Below are positions 44,004 to 53,838 of a DNA stretch of 64,000 nt, piece by piece. The notes under the pieces were generated by a model. It was not told the origin of the DNA, did not search any database, and saw only the letters and a list, made by a program, of their open reading frames with translations. Origin of the DNA: Bin34 sp963422415. Its GTDB lineage: Bacteria; Chloroflexota; Anaerolineae; Caldilineales; Caldilineaceae. Both the position numbers and the translations under genes were made by a program. Location: assembly GCA_963422415.1 (NCBI GenBank), contig OY729430.1, forward strand, positions 930,001-994,000. The letters run 5' to 3'. How positions within the stretch are numbered: position 1 is the first letter of the stretch; each line of letters starts with the position of its first letter.

Positions 44004-44694
44004 AGGTCCCTGCACAATGTCTGACAGGGGCCTTGGGGGGCGCGGCAAGAGGACCTTGGTGGCCCTCTCAAGTGTCTCGTGGCTGCCCTCTGCGTCTACA
44101 CCGTGCACGCCGCCTGATACGACCGAATTTTAGATATAATTATAGCAATTCAATTGTGAAAACGAAAGACGTGGTGCGCACATGCCCCTGCAAACAGGGC
44201 GCGGGGACGTTGACCCAGTTTCGCAACGCCGCGCGAATTCGCTGGCTTTCCCGTGAAGCGAGGCGTCGCGCCTGACCTGGTGACAGTCTGACCGGATACG
44301 GCAATGGACACTCATTCCAAGCTGGCGAGAGCGTGTCACAGAATGTTGCGCGTTCAATCCTGCCACATGCTGCTGCTTCGGCCTGGGCAGCTTCGATCTC
44401 GGCACGTGTCAATTCGTCCCCCGCGATAGCGGCAGGCCAAGGATGGATGGCCCTCATACCCAATACCCAAATCGTCGACGAATCTTCCGCACCGGTCCCG
44501 TATCGCGCACAGGCCATTGACCAGGCGGGTCGTCTTCGCAGGGGCCCATCTGTCCCAATCAACAATGGGAGTGTTCCCAAGCCCCTAGGCATAACGGCAT
44601 CGAGAAGGATGTCGGCGCCGTACCGTAGGGCAATCGGTCATGGCCGCCAAGCCGCTCCGGCTTCGGTGTGGACAGGGCAGGGATCGCCCTCCAT
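44004..44694. other. 690-bp region without a supported gene
   Basis: Frames at 44140-44592 (minus) and 44333-44824 (plus) overlap each other and show no recognisable family. An AT-rich block lies at 44130-44160. It follows the 3' ends of two convergent genes. Confidence 0.5.
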
Positions 44695-45579
44695 TCAGCG
44701 CCCGGCGATGCCGGACATCTGGATACCCGAGGTAAAGTATTGCTGCGCGGTGAAAAAGAGCGCCAGCAACGGAGCGATCATTACGGTAGAGGCTGCCATC
44801 ATCAGATTCCAGCTGGTGGAATAGAGATCCTTGAAGCTCTGCAGCCCGATGGCCATGGTCCACTTTTCAGGCGACTGCAGATAGATCAGGGGCGTAAAGA
44901 AATCGTTCCAGTTGTAGATGATGGAGAAGATGGCCACCGTGGCCAACACCGGAGTGGAGAGCGGCAGCAGAATACGCCAGTAGATCAGGAAGTTGGATGC
45001 GCCGTCCACGCGCGCGGCTTCGTCGAGTTCCAGCGGCAGGGTCATGAAGAACTGCCGAAACAGGAAGATGGAGAAGGCTCCGCCACCCAGCCAGTTGGGC
45101 ACCACCAGCGGCTTGAAGGTGTCGATCCAGTCCAGCGCGCGAAAGAGAATGAAGGTGGGAATCAGAGTCACGATCCCGGGCAGCATGATGGTGGACAGCA
45201 CCACTCCGAAAAGCGGGCCCCGCAGCGGAAAGCGCAGCCGGGCGAAGGCAAAGGCGGCCAAGGAGGCCGTAAGCAAGGTGCCTGCGGTGGAGGCCAAGGT
45301 CACGTACAGGGTGTTCCAGAAGTACCGGGCGAAATCCACGGCTCGGAAGGCTTCGGGATAGTTGGAGAACACAATGGGCTGTGGAATCCACTTGGGAGGC
45401 ATCAGGAAGGTTTGGGCTCCCGTCTTGAAAGAGGTGGAAACCAGCCAGAGCAGGGGCAGCGCCAGCGCCAGAGCGATGCAGGACAGCACTGCATACCAGA
45501 ACAGCTGGTATGCGATTGTCTGGATCTGGCGTCGCCGTCGGGATCGGGCCAGAACCGCGGCGTGGGGGGTGACAGTCAC
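44695..45579 (-). CDS. ABC sugar transporter permease, MalG/UgpE type
   Basis: The 294-residue permease starts at a GTG (45579) that overlaps the stop of the upstream permease in GTGA, which shows translational coupling. About six membrane spans and the EAA loop ELDEAARVDGASNFLIYW are clear, and the end YFTSGIQMSGIAGR is typical. With the 45576-46547 product it forms the pore of the third CUT1-type importer. The system lacks a linked ATPase, like the other two in the window. Confidence 0.92.
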   Translation of the reverse strand: MTVTPHAAVLARSRRRRQIQTIAYQLFWYAVLSCIALALALPLLWLVSTSFKTGAQTFLMPPKWIPQPIVFSNYPEAFRAVDFARYFWNTLYVTLASTAGTLLTASLAAFAFARLRFPLRGPLFGVVLSTIMLPGIVTLIPTFILFRALDWIDTFKPLVVPNWLGGGAFSIFLFRQFFMTLPLELDEAARVDGASNFLIYWRILLPLSTPVLATVAIFSIIYNWNDFFTPLIYLQSPEKWTMAIGLQSFKDLYSTSWNLMMAASTVMIAPLLALFFTAQQYFTSGIQMSGIAGR

Positions 45580-46547
45580 TTTCGCAGGTCTCCTTCATAG
45601 AAGACCCAGCGATCCGAGACCCGGAACTGAATGGCCGTGAAGATCAGGATGATGAGAAACAGAGCCCAAGCCATGGCCGAGGCATAGCCCATGCGGAAAT
45701 TCTCGAAGGCCATTCGAAAGAGATAGAGGAGATAGAAAAGGGTGCTGTAGTTGGGGCCGCCCTCGGTCATGATAAAGGCTTGGGTGAAGACCTGAAAGGC
45801 TCCGATGATGGCGATGATTAGGTTGAAAAACAGTGCAGGCGTAAGGAGAGGGAGCGTAATTCGCCAAAAGCGGCCCCAGGCGGAGGCCCCGTCCATTTCC
45901 GCGGCCTCATAGAACGTGGCGGGAATCCCCTTCAGACCCGCCAGCAGGATCACCATCTGGCCGCCGATGGTCCACCAGGACATGATGATGAAGGCGGGCT
46001 TGGCCAAACGCGGGTCCTGCAGCCAGAAGAGCGGCGGCAGCCCCACGAGGTCCAAGGCCGCGTTGGCCAGTCCCCATTGTGGATGGAAGATCCAGAGCCA
46101 CAGAATGGCGTTGGCGACCGCCGGGGTGAGGGACGGCACATAAAACAGGGTTCGGTACAGGCGTATGCCGCGTAGGTTGATATTGACCGCGAGGGCGGCC
46201 AGCAGGGCCAGGAACAGGTGCAGAGGCACCCCCAAAAACACGTAGTAGGCCGTGTTCCAGAGGGAAAGCCATAGGCGGTCGTCCTGGGCGATCTTCACGT
46301 ACTGGTCGAATCCCACAAACCGGGAGGGTGTCACGATCTCCCAGCGTGTGAAGGAGATGAAGAGTGAGGCCAGCATGGGGCCGGCCAGAAAGATCAAGAA
46401 GCCCAGAATCCAAGGCAGGATGAACAGATAGGCATCCCGCTGTTCCGCCCACAACAACGAGCGGCGGCGGGTACGAAGCCGCATCCACCAGCTCATGGCG
46501 CCTGCCCGAGGCGTCACGGGGCCGCCACCGGCCGCGGAGCGCCGCAT
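45576..46547 (-). CDS. ABC sugar transporter permease, MalF/UgpA type
   Basis: The 323-residue permease has six spans (AYLFILPWILGFLIFLAGPML first) and the EAA loop TFYEAAEMDGASAWGRFW. The start could be ATG 46547 (MRRSAAGG) or ATG 46496 (MSWWMRLRTRR), and neither has a strong ribosome site. A hairpin lies just upstream at 46559-46601, between the binding protein gene and this gene. The downstream overlap with the MalG-type gene is 4 bp. Confidence 0.9.
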   Translation of the reverse strand: MRRSAAGGGPVTPRAGAMSWWMRLRTRRRSLLWAEQRDAYLFILPWILGFLIFLAGPMLASLFISFTRWEIVTPSRFVGFDQYVKIAQDDRLWLSLWNTAYYVFLGVPLHLFLALLAALAVNINLRGIRLYRTLFYVPSLTPAVANAILWLWIFHPQWGLANAALDLVGLPPLFWLQDPRLAKPAFIIMSWWTIGGQMVILLAGLKGIPATFYEAAEMDGASAWGRFWRITLPLLTPALFFNLIIAIIGAFQVFTQAFIMTEGGPNYSTLFYLLYLFRMAFENFRMGYASAMAWALFLIILIFTAIQFRVSDRWVFYEGDLRK

Positions 46548-46558
46548 ATCAAGACCAC

Positions 46559-46601
46559 CATTCTGGAGGCTGTCTCAACAACGCGACAAGCCTCCAGAAT
46601 G
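46559..46601 (-). promoter_or_regulatory. Stem-loop between binding-protein and permease genes
   Basis: CATTCTGGAGGCT (46559-46571) pairs with AGCCTCCAGAATG (46589-46601), and the stem can extend inward by TGTC/GACA with one bulge. There is no T tract. It may protect the binding-protein mRNA or partly stop transcription, lowering permease levels. Confidence 0.65.
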
Positions 46602-46623
46602 AACCCGGTCATTGCCGGACGCG

Positions 46624-47961
46624 CTACACGCTGGGCACAAAGGCAATGAATTCGTTGACGCGATCCGCGATGTTGTCCAGCGTGGCTTGGGTATCCGCGG
46701 CCTCGACGCCATAAATGGAATCCAGAGCTGGTTGCACCTCGCGATGCACGCTGATCCAGTCTCCCGCCACCGGTTCGGGGCGGCCATAGTCAAAGGCGTC
46801 CAGCATCACCTGGGCGCTGGGCGGCAACACGGCCGTGGACAGATAGTTGTCTGAACCGGCCACGGCTTTCAGGGACGGAATGTTAAGGCCCGTACTCACC
46901 CAATGCTCGAAGGCGGAGATAGAGGCAAAGGTCTGGAACCAGGTCCAGGCCTCGTCCGGGTGCTCTGTCCCGGACCACATGCTGTGGCCCGCCGAGGCTA
47001 CCCGAGTGGTTTCGATATCAGAGTCGTCTTTGGGCAGGTGGGCGATGTCCCACTCGAACTCCGCCGGCGCCACGTTGGAAAAGACCGAGAATTGCGGGAA
47101 CATGCCGATACGGCCGGTGGTGAAGAGATCGCCGGTGCTGAACCCTCCCTTTTCCACGCCAGAGACATGCACGCCCGCCTCATGCCAGCCCTTGACGGTG
47201 TTCACTGCGGCGACCGAGACTGCTTCGTTCATGGCATACGCCGTGCGCTCCGCATTCAGCACATCGCCGCCTTTCTGCCACATCTTGATCCAGGTGTTGC
47301 GGTTCAGATTCCAGTCGGCGGTGCCGAAGCTCCTTTCCGTTCCTTCGCCAGAGGTCATGGCCATGGCCGCGGCCTCGAAGTCGGTCCAGGTCCAACCGTC
47401 CGCCGGATCCGACACACCGGCCTCGGCGATCAGCTCCTTGTTGTAGATCAGGACGGTGCTGGTGGTTTCCCGCGGGAAGCCAATCTGCTTGCCGGCTATC
47501 TGAAAGTCCAGCCACGCGGCGCGCAAGAAGGTGTCTTCGCCAATGGAGCTGCTGTCCAGAAAGGGAGTCAGGTCCATTTGGATGTTTCGCTTGGCCTGCC
47601 CCGCGTTGGTGTAGGAATGCGCCCAGTAGGTGTCCGGACCGTCGCCGGCGGCAATCAAGGTCAGCAGCTTGATCTGAATTTCAATGGCTCCGCCCGGTTC
47701 CCAGATGGGCTGGATCTGGATGTGGGGATTCTCGGCCTCGAAGGTTTCAATCAGCGGCTCATAGCGCAGGAAGGAGGTGTCGCCTCCGCCCTGGGTCAGG
47801 AAACTGATGTCGACTGGAGCCATGGTTGCCTCGCCATCTCCCGTCGCGGGCACGACCGCGGTGCAGGCGGCCAAGGATGCGGCTCCCAAGGAGAAAGCCG
47901 ACAGTTTGAGAAACGCGCGACGATTGACGGCATGACGGGAACCTGCAATCTGGCTGTTCAT
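46624..47961 (-). CDS. ABC transporter sugar-binding lipoprotein
   Basis: The 445-residue protein has a Tat-like signal NRRAFLKLSAF (Arg14, Arg15) and a lipobox LAAC with Cys33, then a family 1 solute-binding domain (AAGDGPDTYWAHSYTNAGQA, RIGMFPQFSVF). ATG 47961 follows AGAGGA. The two permease genes follow on the same strand, after a stem-loop. The upstream neighbours are an amidohydrolase-Rieske-amidohydrolase group, 397 bp away and on the same strand, so the imported compound may be processed by them. The sugar or other substrate is unknown. Confidence 0.93.
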   Translation of the reverse strand: MNSQIAGSRHAVNRRAFLKLSAFSLGAASLAACTAVVPATGDGEATMAPVDISFLTQGGGDTSFLRYEPLIETFEAENPHIQIQPIWEPGGAIEIQIKLLTLIAAGDGPDTYWAHSYTNAGQAKRNIQMDLTPFLDSSSIGEDTFLRAAWLDFQIAGKQIGFPRETTSTVLIYNKELIAEAGVSDPADGWTWTDFEAAAMAMTSGEGTERSFGTADWNLNRNTWIKMWQKGGDVLNAERTAYAMNEAVSVAAVNTVKGWHEAGVHVSGVEKGGFSTGDLFTTGRIGMFPQFSVFSNVAPAEFEWDIAHLPKDDSDIETTRVASAGHSMWSGTEHPDEAWTWFQTFASISAFEHWVSTGLNIPSLKAVAGSDNYLSTAVLPPSAQVMLDAFDYGRPEPVAGDWISVHREVQPALDSIYGVEAADTQATLDNIADRVNEFIAFVPSV

Positions 47962-48358
47962 AAAAGTCCTCTTGATTTGTCAGAAACCATGGCCTAGTCT
48001 AGCAAAGAACGGGATTTGAGTGCAGACACAGGGAGTCAAGTCTCATTCTGGGTCACAAGCCATGGCACGGGCATCCCGTGGCTTGTACATTGCATTGGGC
48101 GACAGGGTTCGGCCCTTACAAAACGAGGCCGTGCCGATGCCATATGCAACGTCCTTGGCGCCCCTTTTCGCGCTTGAGGAATCTCCTTGAGGCTGGCCAT
48201 TGCGCGTGGGGCCTGAGTCCTCGGGTCTGGAGGCTGCGGTACGGTTGGCTGACGCAGGGCAATGGCCTAGGCAGGGGGTTGGGGGGTTGGGTGCATTGAA
48301 TCGATGCCGTGGAGGGTTTGCGTCGTCCCGTGGACAAGAGCGGCGGATGACCTAACTG
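47962..48358. other. Intergenic, nothing recognised
   Basis: About 400 bp between the amidohydrolase stop and the binding-protein start on the minus strand. It should contain the importer promoter. A G-rich stretch lies near 48260-48290. Confidence 0.45.
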
Positions 48359-49456
48359 TCATTCGCCCCCAAGCTGTCGCTGTCGGCAAGAAATCGGAGT
48401 TGCTGGCAATCCGTACAGGTAGCGGGCATTCTCGCTCATGATTCGATTCTGCATGCGTTTCGGCAACAGCCGAGCCGTGAAGTCAGGCATGTCGTTGTCC
48501 CAGTGAGGAAAGTCAGTGGCGAACATCAACATCCGCTCGGCTGGAAACATTTCCAGCATCTGGTGCAAGTGGGAGATGGGTTCGGGCTCTTCAATGGGCT
48601 GCGTGGTCAGATATACATGGTCGAAGACATATTCGCTGGGGAGTCTTTCCAGCCAAGGGGTAGTCTGGCGCAATGCCTTCCAGTTCTTGTCCAGTCGCCA
48701 CAAAATGGGCGGCAGCCAGGAAATTCCGCCTTCAATAAGGACAAACTTCAGATCCGGGTACTTGACAAACACCCCTTCTGTGACCATGCTCACCAAGTGA
48801 CATATGTAGCTGCCGACCAGGTCCGTATGCCACTCCAGGTAGTTGGTGGGATATCCCACCCCCGTGGGGGGGCCGGATATGCCCACACCCTCCGAACCCG
48901 GGTGTATGGCAATGGGCTTGCCCACTTCGGCACAGGCTTCGTAGATGGGATGAAAATACGCTTGCCCCATGGGCATCCGGGCTCCGGAGACCATGAGCAC
49001 CTGCGGCATGCGGTCAATGTCCCCCAGCCGGCGGATCTCCGCCGCTGCAGCCACCGGATCATTGGGCGCCACCGTAATCGAGGCGTACATCCGCTCATCC
49101 TCGGGCAGCCATTCCTCCACCACGGCGTCGTTGGAGGCCGTAACCACGGCGGCGGCGTAGTAGGGATCCGTGCCTAGGCCCAGATGCAGGGCCGCTCCCG
49201 TGAAGTTGAGGATGCCGTATTCAAGGTGATGCTTGTCGAAGAAGTGGGAACCCAACAGGTGGGGGTCCTCCTCAATGCGTTCGCCCTTGAAGACGGCATC
49301 CGCGCGCATGACTCCATTGGGATTCCAGTAGCCCAGCGAGCCGGGACCGCGATTGCCTTGGGAGAAACGCAAGCGGAAGGGTTGGGCCAGCCGCGCCTCG
49401 ACGCAGTGTGCCTTGACGACCGTGTGAATATCAGTGTCAATGACGGAGATGGACAT
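48359..49456 (-). CDS. Amidohydrolase-2 family (ACMSD-like) metal hydrolase/decarboxylase
   Basis: The 365-residue TIM-barrel protein begins MSISVIDTDIHTVV. DTDIH replaces the first DxHxH metal motif, PIAIHPGSEGVG gives the barrel histidine, and MFATDFPHWD gives the final aspartate. This pattern is common in the amidohydrolase-2 group that includes aminocarboxymuconate-semialdehyde decarboxylase and related hydrolases. The start ATG 49456 lies 12 bp after the Rieske gene stop. It is the last gene of a three-gene minus operon. Breakdown of an aromatic or cyclic acid is plausible, though no ring-cleavage enzyme is visible. Confidence 0.85.
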   Translation of the reverse strand: MSISVIDTDIHTVVKAHCVEARLAQPFRLRFSQGNRGPGSLGYWNPNGVMRADAVFKGERIEEDPHLLGSHFFDKHHLEYGILNFTGAALHLGLGTDPYYAAAVVTASNDAVVEEWLPEDERMYASITVAPNDPVAAAAEIRRLGDIDRMPQVLMVSGARMPMGQAYFHPIYEACAEVGKPIAIHPGSEGVGISGPPTGVGYPTNYLEWHTDLVGSYICHLVSMVTEGVFVKYPDLKFVLIEGGISWLPPILWRLDKNWKALRQTTPWLERLPSEYVFDHVYLTTQPIEEPEPISHLHQMLEMFPAERMLMFATDFPHWDNDMPDFTARLLPKRMQNRIMSENARYLYGLPATPISCRQRQLGGE

Positions 49457-49468
49457 GAGGGGCGGTTC

Positions 49469-49921
49469 CTAAGGCTTGGATCGCGGGCGCATCAGGACGT
49501 ACAAGTCATTGCCTTCCACTTCCACGGCGAATCCGGCCAGCCGGCGGCGGTCCGTAAGGCAAGTTCCATCCGGCAGGGAAAATTCCCAGCCATGCCAGGG
49601 ACAGACCAGGATTTCATTGTCCCGTCCCCACTGAAAGGTGCCGGGCGCCGAGGGCAAGGTGGTGCCTCGCACTGCGCCGGTGCAGATGGGGGCGCCCTCG
49701 TGCGGGCAGTGATTGAGGTAGGCTCGAAAGCCCTCGGGCACGCGGAAAATGCCTATGGAACGGGAATTGACCTCCACCTGCAGGCAGGTCCCCGCGGGCA
49801 CTTGGTCGGTGGTGCCTACCTTGTATCGTTGCAATCTCCGTGAAGGGGTCATAGGCGGCGCGGGAAGCAAGCGCGGAGTTTCAGGTCTCGGACTGATCTC
49901 GAAGAGCCGGAATTCCGCCAC
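49469..49921 (-). CDS. Rieske [2Fe-2S] ferredoxin-like protein
   Basis: The 150-residue protein has the Rieske cluster motifs CPHEGAPICTG (Cys72, His74) and CPWHGWEF (Cys107, His110). No oxygenase catalytic domain follows, so it is a ferredoxin-type electron carrier or a small domain protein. The start is a GTG at 49921, 7 nt after the upstream stop; ATG 49852 (MTPSRRLQRYKVG) would also keep the whole Rieske fold. It lies between two amidohydrolases and is tightly linked to both. It may supply electrons to an oxygenase encoded elsewhere. Confidence 0.88.
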   Translation of the reverse strand: MAEFRLFEISPRPETPRLLPAPPMTPSRRLQRYKVGTTDQVPAGTCLQVEVNSRSIGIFRVPEGFRAYLNHCPHEGAPICTGAVRGTTLPSAPGTFQWGRDNEILVCPWHGWEFSLPDGTCLTDRRRLAGFAVEVEGNDLYVLMRPRSKP

Positions 49922-49927
49922 GAGACA

Positions 49928-50818
49928 TCAGGCCCAATGGGTAAAGAAGCGCTTCCAGTTCTCATGGATGATCATGTCTTGCAACTCCACAGGCACACGC
50001 GGCAGACGTGTGCCTTCCACCATGTCATTGACTTGGCGCAATCCCGCGATGGCCCCGGCCACCGTGTCGAAGGGAAAGTCGGTGCCAAACAGGATTTTGT
50101 GGCCCACTCCATATTCTACGGCGGTCACCAAGGTCTGCCAGTACCGCCAGGACCGGAAGTGAATGGCCGACATGTCCGTATACAGATTGGGCGCCTTGCG
50201 AATGAGTACGATGGTATCCGTCTCCCACGGATGACCAATATGCGCCAGAATCATTTTCAGGTCCGGAAACTGCAGGGCAATGTCCTCCAATTGCAGCGGC
50301 AGACTCCAGCGGATGCGAGCCTTCTGGGGAAATGTGGTGCCTTGATGCCACAGGATCGGCAATCCCAGCTCTTGGCACTTGCGGTACAAGGGATAGTGAC
50401 GGTGATCCATGGGATCGAAGAGCTGATAGGCGGGAGCTAGTTTCAACCCTTTCAATCCCAAATCAAAAATACAGTGTTCCAGATGCTCCATGCAGTCCGC
50501 CCGGTTGGGATCCACCGAGGCCCAGCCTTCGATCTTCTCGGGATGTTGTCGGGCGTAGTTGGCAATGACCTCGTTAGGCACGTCGAAACCTGTGGCGGGA
50601 GCCTGCATGCCAAAGACGACGACCTTGTCGGCCTCCGCGGAGGCCGCCCAATGCTTTTCCGGTCTGGCGTCGAAGAGGTCCTGATCCGGTATCTCCTTGC
50701 CTAGGGTGGCGGTGGTCAGTTCCATGTTGGCCTGCCAAGTTCTGACCGCGTCGGCCCGGAATTCCTCTGACAGGTGATCCGGAGACCACATAAGGTGCGA
50801 ATGGCAATCGACAATCAT
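49928..50818 (-). CDS. Amidohydrolase-2 family metal hydrolase
   Basis: From ATG 50818 (MIVDCHSHLMW), which follows AAGGAAC, the product has 296 residues. His6 and His8 form the HxH metal motif, with LWHQGTT, LAHIGHPW and FGTDFPF giving the remaining barrel ligands. It is more canonical than the 48359 gene, whose first motif is altered. It is the first gene of a tight three-gene operon with a Rieske protein and a second amidohydrolase. It probably hydrolyses or decarboxylates a lactone- or carboxylate-type compound. Confidence 0.87.
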   Translation of the reverse strand: MIVDCHSHLMWSPDHLSEEFRADAVRTWQANMELTTATLGKEIPDQDLFDARPEKHWAASAEADKVVVFGMQAPATGFDVPNEVIANYARQHPEKIEGWASVDPNRADCMEHLEHCIFDLGLKGLKLAPAYQLFDPMDHRHYPLYRKCQELGLPILWHQGTTFPQKARIRWSLPLQLEDIALQFPDLKMILAHIGHPWETDTIVLIRKAPNLYTDMSAIHFRSWRYWQTLVTAVEYGVGHKILFGTDFPFDTVAGAIAGLRQVNDMVEGTRLPRVPVELQDMIIHENWKRFFTHWA

Positions 50819-52114
50819 GGTTTGCTGTTCCTTGACACTGGGTTGGGTGCGGTCCGTTGCAAGTCGGGATGGGCCCATCGTCACCGTGATGGCAGGTCTT
50901 CGGCTGTTCGCCTAGGCGCCGAAGTCCTCGAATCTGCCGCGAAACCCATGGGTTCCAAATTGCCGTGTCGATTTGCGCCTGTCAAGCGCGGGACCTCCGG
51001 CAAGCGCATGCGATGACACAGAAAGACACTCCCATTATGGACCCTTGGCCCGATTCACCGGCAATCCGTTTTCGGCGTCCATGGCCTCATGGGGGGATGA
51101 AACTGCAGACCAGGATTGCCTCGGCGTCAGGTGCGGCATTGGAGCAGAGCCATCTACCATGACAAGGGGCTGGATCCACAGGGAAGGTTCAATGGATAGC
51201 AATTCCAGCATGCGAGTAAAACACTTCCCTACGAGATGGACTGGTATGGGCCTCTGGATTCCAACGGCTGCCGCAATCGCAAGATGTCTCAACCGGAGCC
51301 CTGAAGTTGCAAATCGCCCCATCTCTAAGGTGACGATTTTCTCAAACTCCCCAGCCCGAGACGTGGTACTTGAATTTGTCAGGGTACGCATATACAAAAT
51401 GATTTCATCGTCACTTTCTGTCCCTAGGCACACTGGAAACTGTATATTCAGGCTGTATGGCGGCCCTTTGCCCGCGCCGTTGCAGCGAGATCCAAAGGCG
51501 TACGCGGTTCGGAGCCTCGGTCTCCATGTGCTGTTTGTTTACTTTGCTGTGATTGAATTGACAAAGGATGTCACGAAAGGCATCTTGCCAGAATGGAAAA
51601 GGCGCGCCTCTGAATCATTTGCGCTCGCGACCAGAGCAGGCGCATTGAGTCCACTGCATCCATGCTGCCTCTAGGAGAAATATCTTGCCTGTCTCGTTGC
51701 CCCTGCTGTCAAACTAATCTGGATCCGAGAATCCAATCGTGGATCTTGGTGATTCCACAAGTTGGTCATGGTGAGTCGAGAAACAGTATCGCCCCTTTGC
51801 ATTCCAACAGACCTTCCCCATGTCCAAGACTTCGACTATAGGCAGGAAAGTTGAAGACCGGTAAATACAAGAAAGGTCCTGAAATGGCTGGGTACCTGGA
51901 ATGTCTTGTTGTCTGGCGGCGAGTACCAAATGAGAGTTTCGTTATGGCACGCTGGATAGGGACCTTGCGAGTCGGGCAGACACGGCGCCAAGACTTACCA
52001 CCACAAAAATCAACTGTCAGGGGATGACGTTTTCAAGGACCGCAGAAATTCGACAAGATCATGGACTTCGGTGGAGGGATTGGATTCATCTGTCTCCTTT
52101 GCCTCTTTTGCAGC
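50819..52114. other. 1.3 kb without a supported gene
   Basis: Several overlapping frames (51035-51433 minus, 50973-51674 plus) show no family or ribosome site. It sits between a metabolic operon and a ruined defence gene pair and may be old, decayed accessory DNA. I see no transposase or repeat. Confidence 0.45.
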
Positions 52115-52654
52115 CTAGGTGGCATGCCTTACGGCCTTCTCCAAGCAATCATGGAGTCTCCCAAACCGTCCTTGCATTCCCTTGGCGCAGTTAGGTAGAT
52201 GCTGGCACAATTCGCTTGTACAGGCATTGCAGGGACTCTTGGATTCTGATGCTGCAAAAGGTTGCCGGCGGTAGCAAAAGTGCAAGAGAAGCCAACATTC
52301 GAAACAAGGCCAGGATCGAGCAAGGCATAGATCATTCGTGGCGGCATCGTCCTCGGCTTTCGTGAAGCTGGTGTGGGCGTCTCGGTCAAAGACACAATGG
52401 ATTCGGTCACACTTCTCCTCCTGTCGTTTTTCCGCCTGGTACCGTCTCTTCGCCTCTCGTACCAGTGTTGTAGGGGCGGAGCCTCCGTGGATCACCTCGA
52501 CTGTGCTCAGTTTGTAGCGATCCAAGAGATCCCTGAAATTAGGTCACCTTGGTTTCTCCCCTTCTCAGAGAATGAGAACGCGAGCGTATGGTTTGCGCAC
52601 TGGCGTTTTCCTCTTCTGATTCTTGTGGTAGAGACGTGGTGAATGCCGCGCCAT
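52115..52654 (-). pseudogene. rloB: rloB-like gene with two in-frame TGA stops
   Basis: From ATG 52654 one register runs 179 codons. It gives KPYARVLIL, a TGA at 52565-52567, EGEKPR, a TGA at 52544-52546, then PNFRDLLDRYKLSTVEVIHGG, SAPTTLVREAKRRYQAEKR, DRIHCVFDRDAH and CFECWLLLHF. This is the RloB family (a TOPRIM/nuclease-like partner of an AAA15 ATPase). The stop codons sit at conserved positions of the N-terminal CEGE...YF motif. The rest is in frame and nearly full length. It stands 68 bp after the ruined rloA-like gene, in the usual order. Confidence 0.82.
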
Positions 52655-52721
52655 AGTTCAAAGGGAACGAGAGGATATCTTGGATTGAATATAGAGTAGA
52701 GCTCCGTAGCGCCCTGCCAGA

Positions 52722-53700
52722 TTAGGCGCGCTCGAGGTTTTCCAAGTTCTTTCGAGGTCGGAAATCCGTCAAAGGGTACAGACGGGTTTCCTGATACTCA
52801 TTGCTCTCACAAAACCAGATTTGATCTCTGCGGAATTGGTCCTGACTCAAGATGATGGTGTCATGGGTTGAAAAGATCAGTTGGGCCCCGTTTGTGTTCG
52901 CGGCTGGATCATGGAAGCGATCCACGAGAAAAGCGACCAACTTGGGATGAAGACTGTTGTCCAGTTCATCGATCACAATGACATGGCCGTTTCTTAAGCT
53001 TTCAAGTCAGGGGCCTACGAGTGAAAAGAACTTTCGGATACCTTCTGATTCCGCGTCTCAATCCAGTTCCGTGGAGTGGTCAAGGCCAGTGTCATGTCTC
53101 AGAAAAAAATCCACAATCGTTTTGCCTGCCATCTCCCCTATCATGTTTTTCTGCAGTTCCAAGGGTCAGTCAGAGGGGAGACTGTCAGGTGCAAAGTCTC
53201 TTTCTTCAATAGGAATGTCTTTAATTTCCAGATCCGCGACCTGTAGATAATCAATGACTTCTTGCGCCTGTCATCTTTGCAATAAGCTACTGCAAGTTCA
53301 CGGGACCAGCCGCGGGGTCCCGCTAATCGCATTGTATGGCGGAACCAGTGATACAGTGCACACCACTTTCGAAGTGGTGTATTTGTCCTCGCTGTCGGAA
53401 TCAAACTTGAAAGGTGTTGTGATGAGTTTCGCAGGACCCTGGCTGGAATCGCTCACGATTCTTCTCATCACCGTCAGGGCCTCTATCAGATTCGATTTCC
53501 CGGCCACATTGGCGCCAAAGATCGCTGCCGTGCGCACCAAGGGGCGGGACGCCCTCTTGGGGCCAATTTGGGTACCATCAAGGTGTGTTGCCCATGATCT
53601 TTCATGGGATCAAGACAAGGCGTGCAAATCGGAACAGAGGCCCAATGCCAGATATTCCTGCTGGCACGTGAGCATTGGGGCGCTGATCGTCTCGTTGCCG
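52722..53700 (-). pseudogene. rloA: rloA-like AAA15 ATPase gene, multiply broken
   Basis: The N-terminal part gives RTAAIFGANVAGKSNLIEAL, a Walker A region. A large part of the middle is deleted, then WFRHTMRLAGPRGWSRELA and CKDDRRKK follow in another frame. A long last register gives VIDYLQVADLEIKDIPIEERD, IGEMAGKTIVDFFLRHDTGLD, ESEGIRKFFSLVGP and VIVIDELDNSLHPK (Walker B), then FSTHDT. This last register holds three TGA stops. The 5' end is also frameshifted near 53580. It was an OLD/AAA15-type ATPase of the Rlo defence pair and is now dead. Confidence 0.82.
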
Positions 53701-53838
53701 CTGTTCGGACGCTTGAATGCGCAGTCCGGTGGGCTACGCCTTTTGGAATCACGGGCGGCTTCCCTGTACATTACCCGTGATGGCACATGACCCCAACGGG
53801 ATGTCCTTGGCCTCTCCGACAACAAGGAACGAAATCGC

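Noticed and set aside
50819..52114. Insertion sequence or transposase gene
   Set aside because: No DDE or serine-recombinase motif and no terminal inverted repeats were seen.
52115..53540. TGA recoding that would keep the rlo genes alive
   Set aside because: The other genes in the window use TGA as a normal stop, and rloA also has a large deletion and frameshifts.
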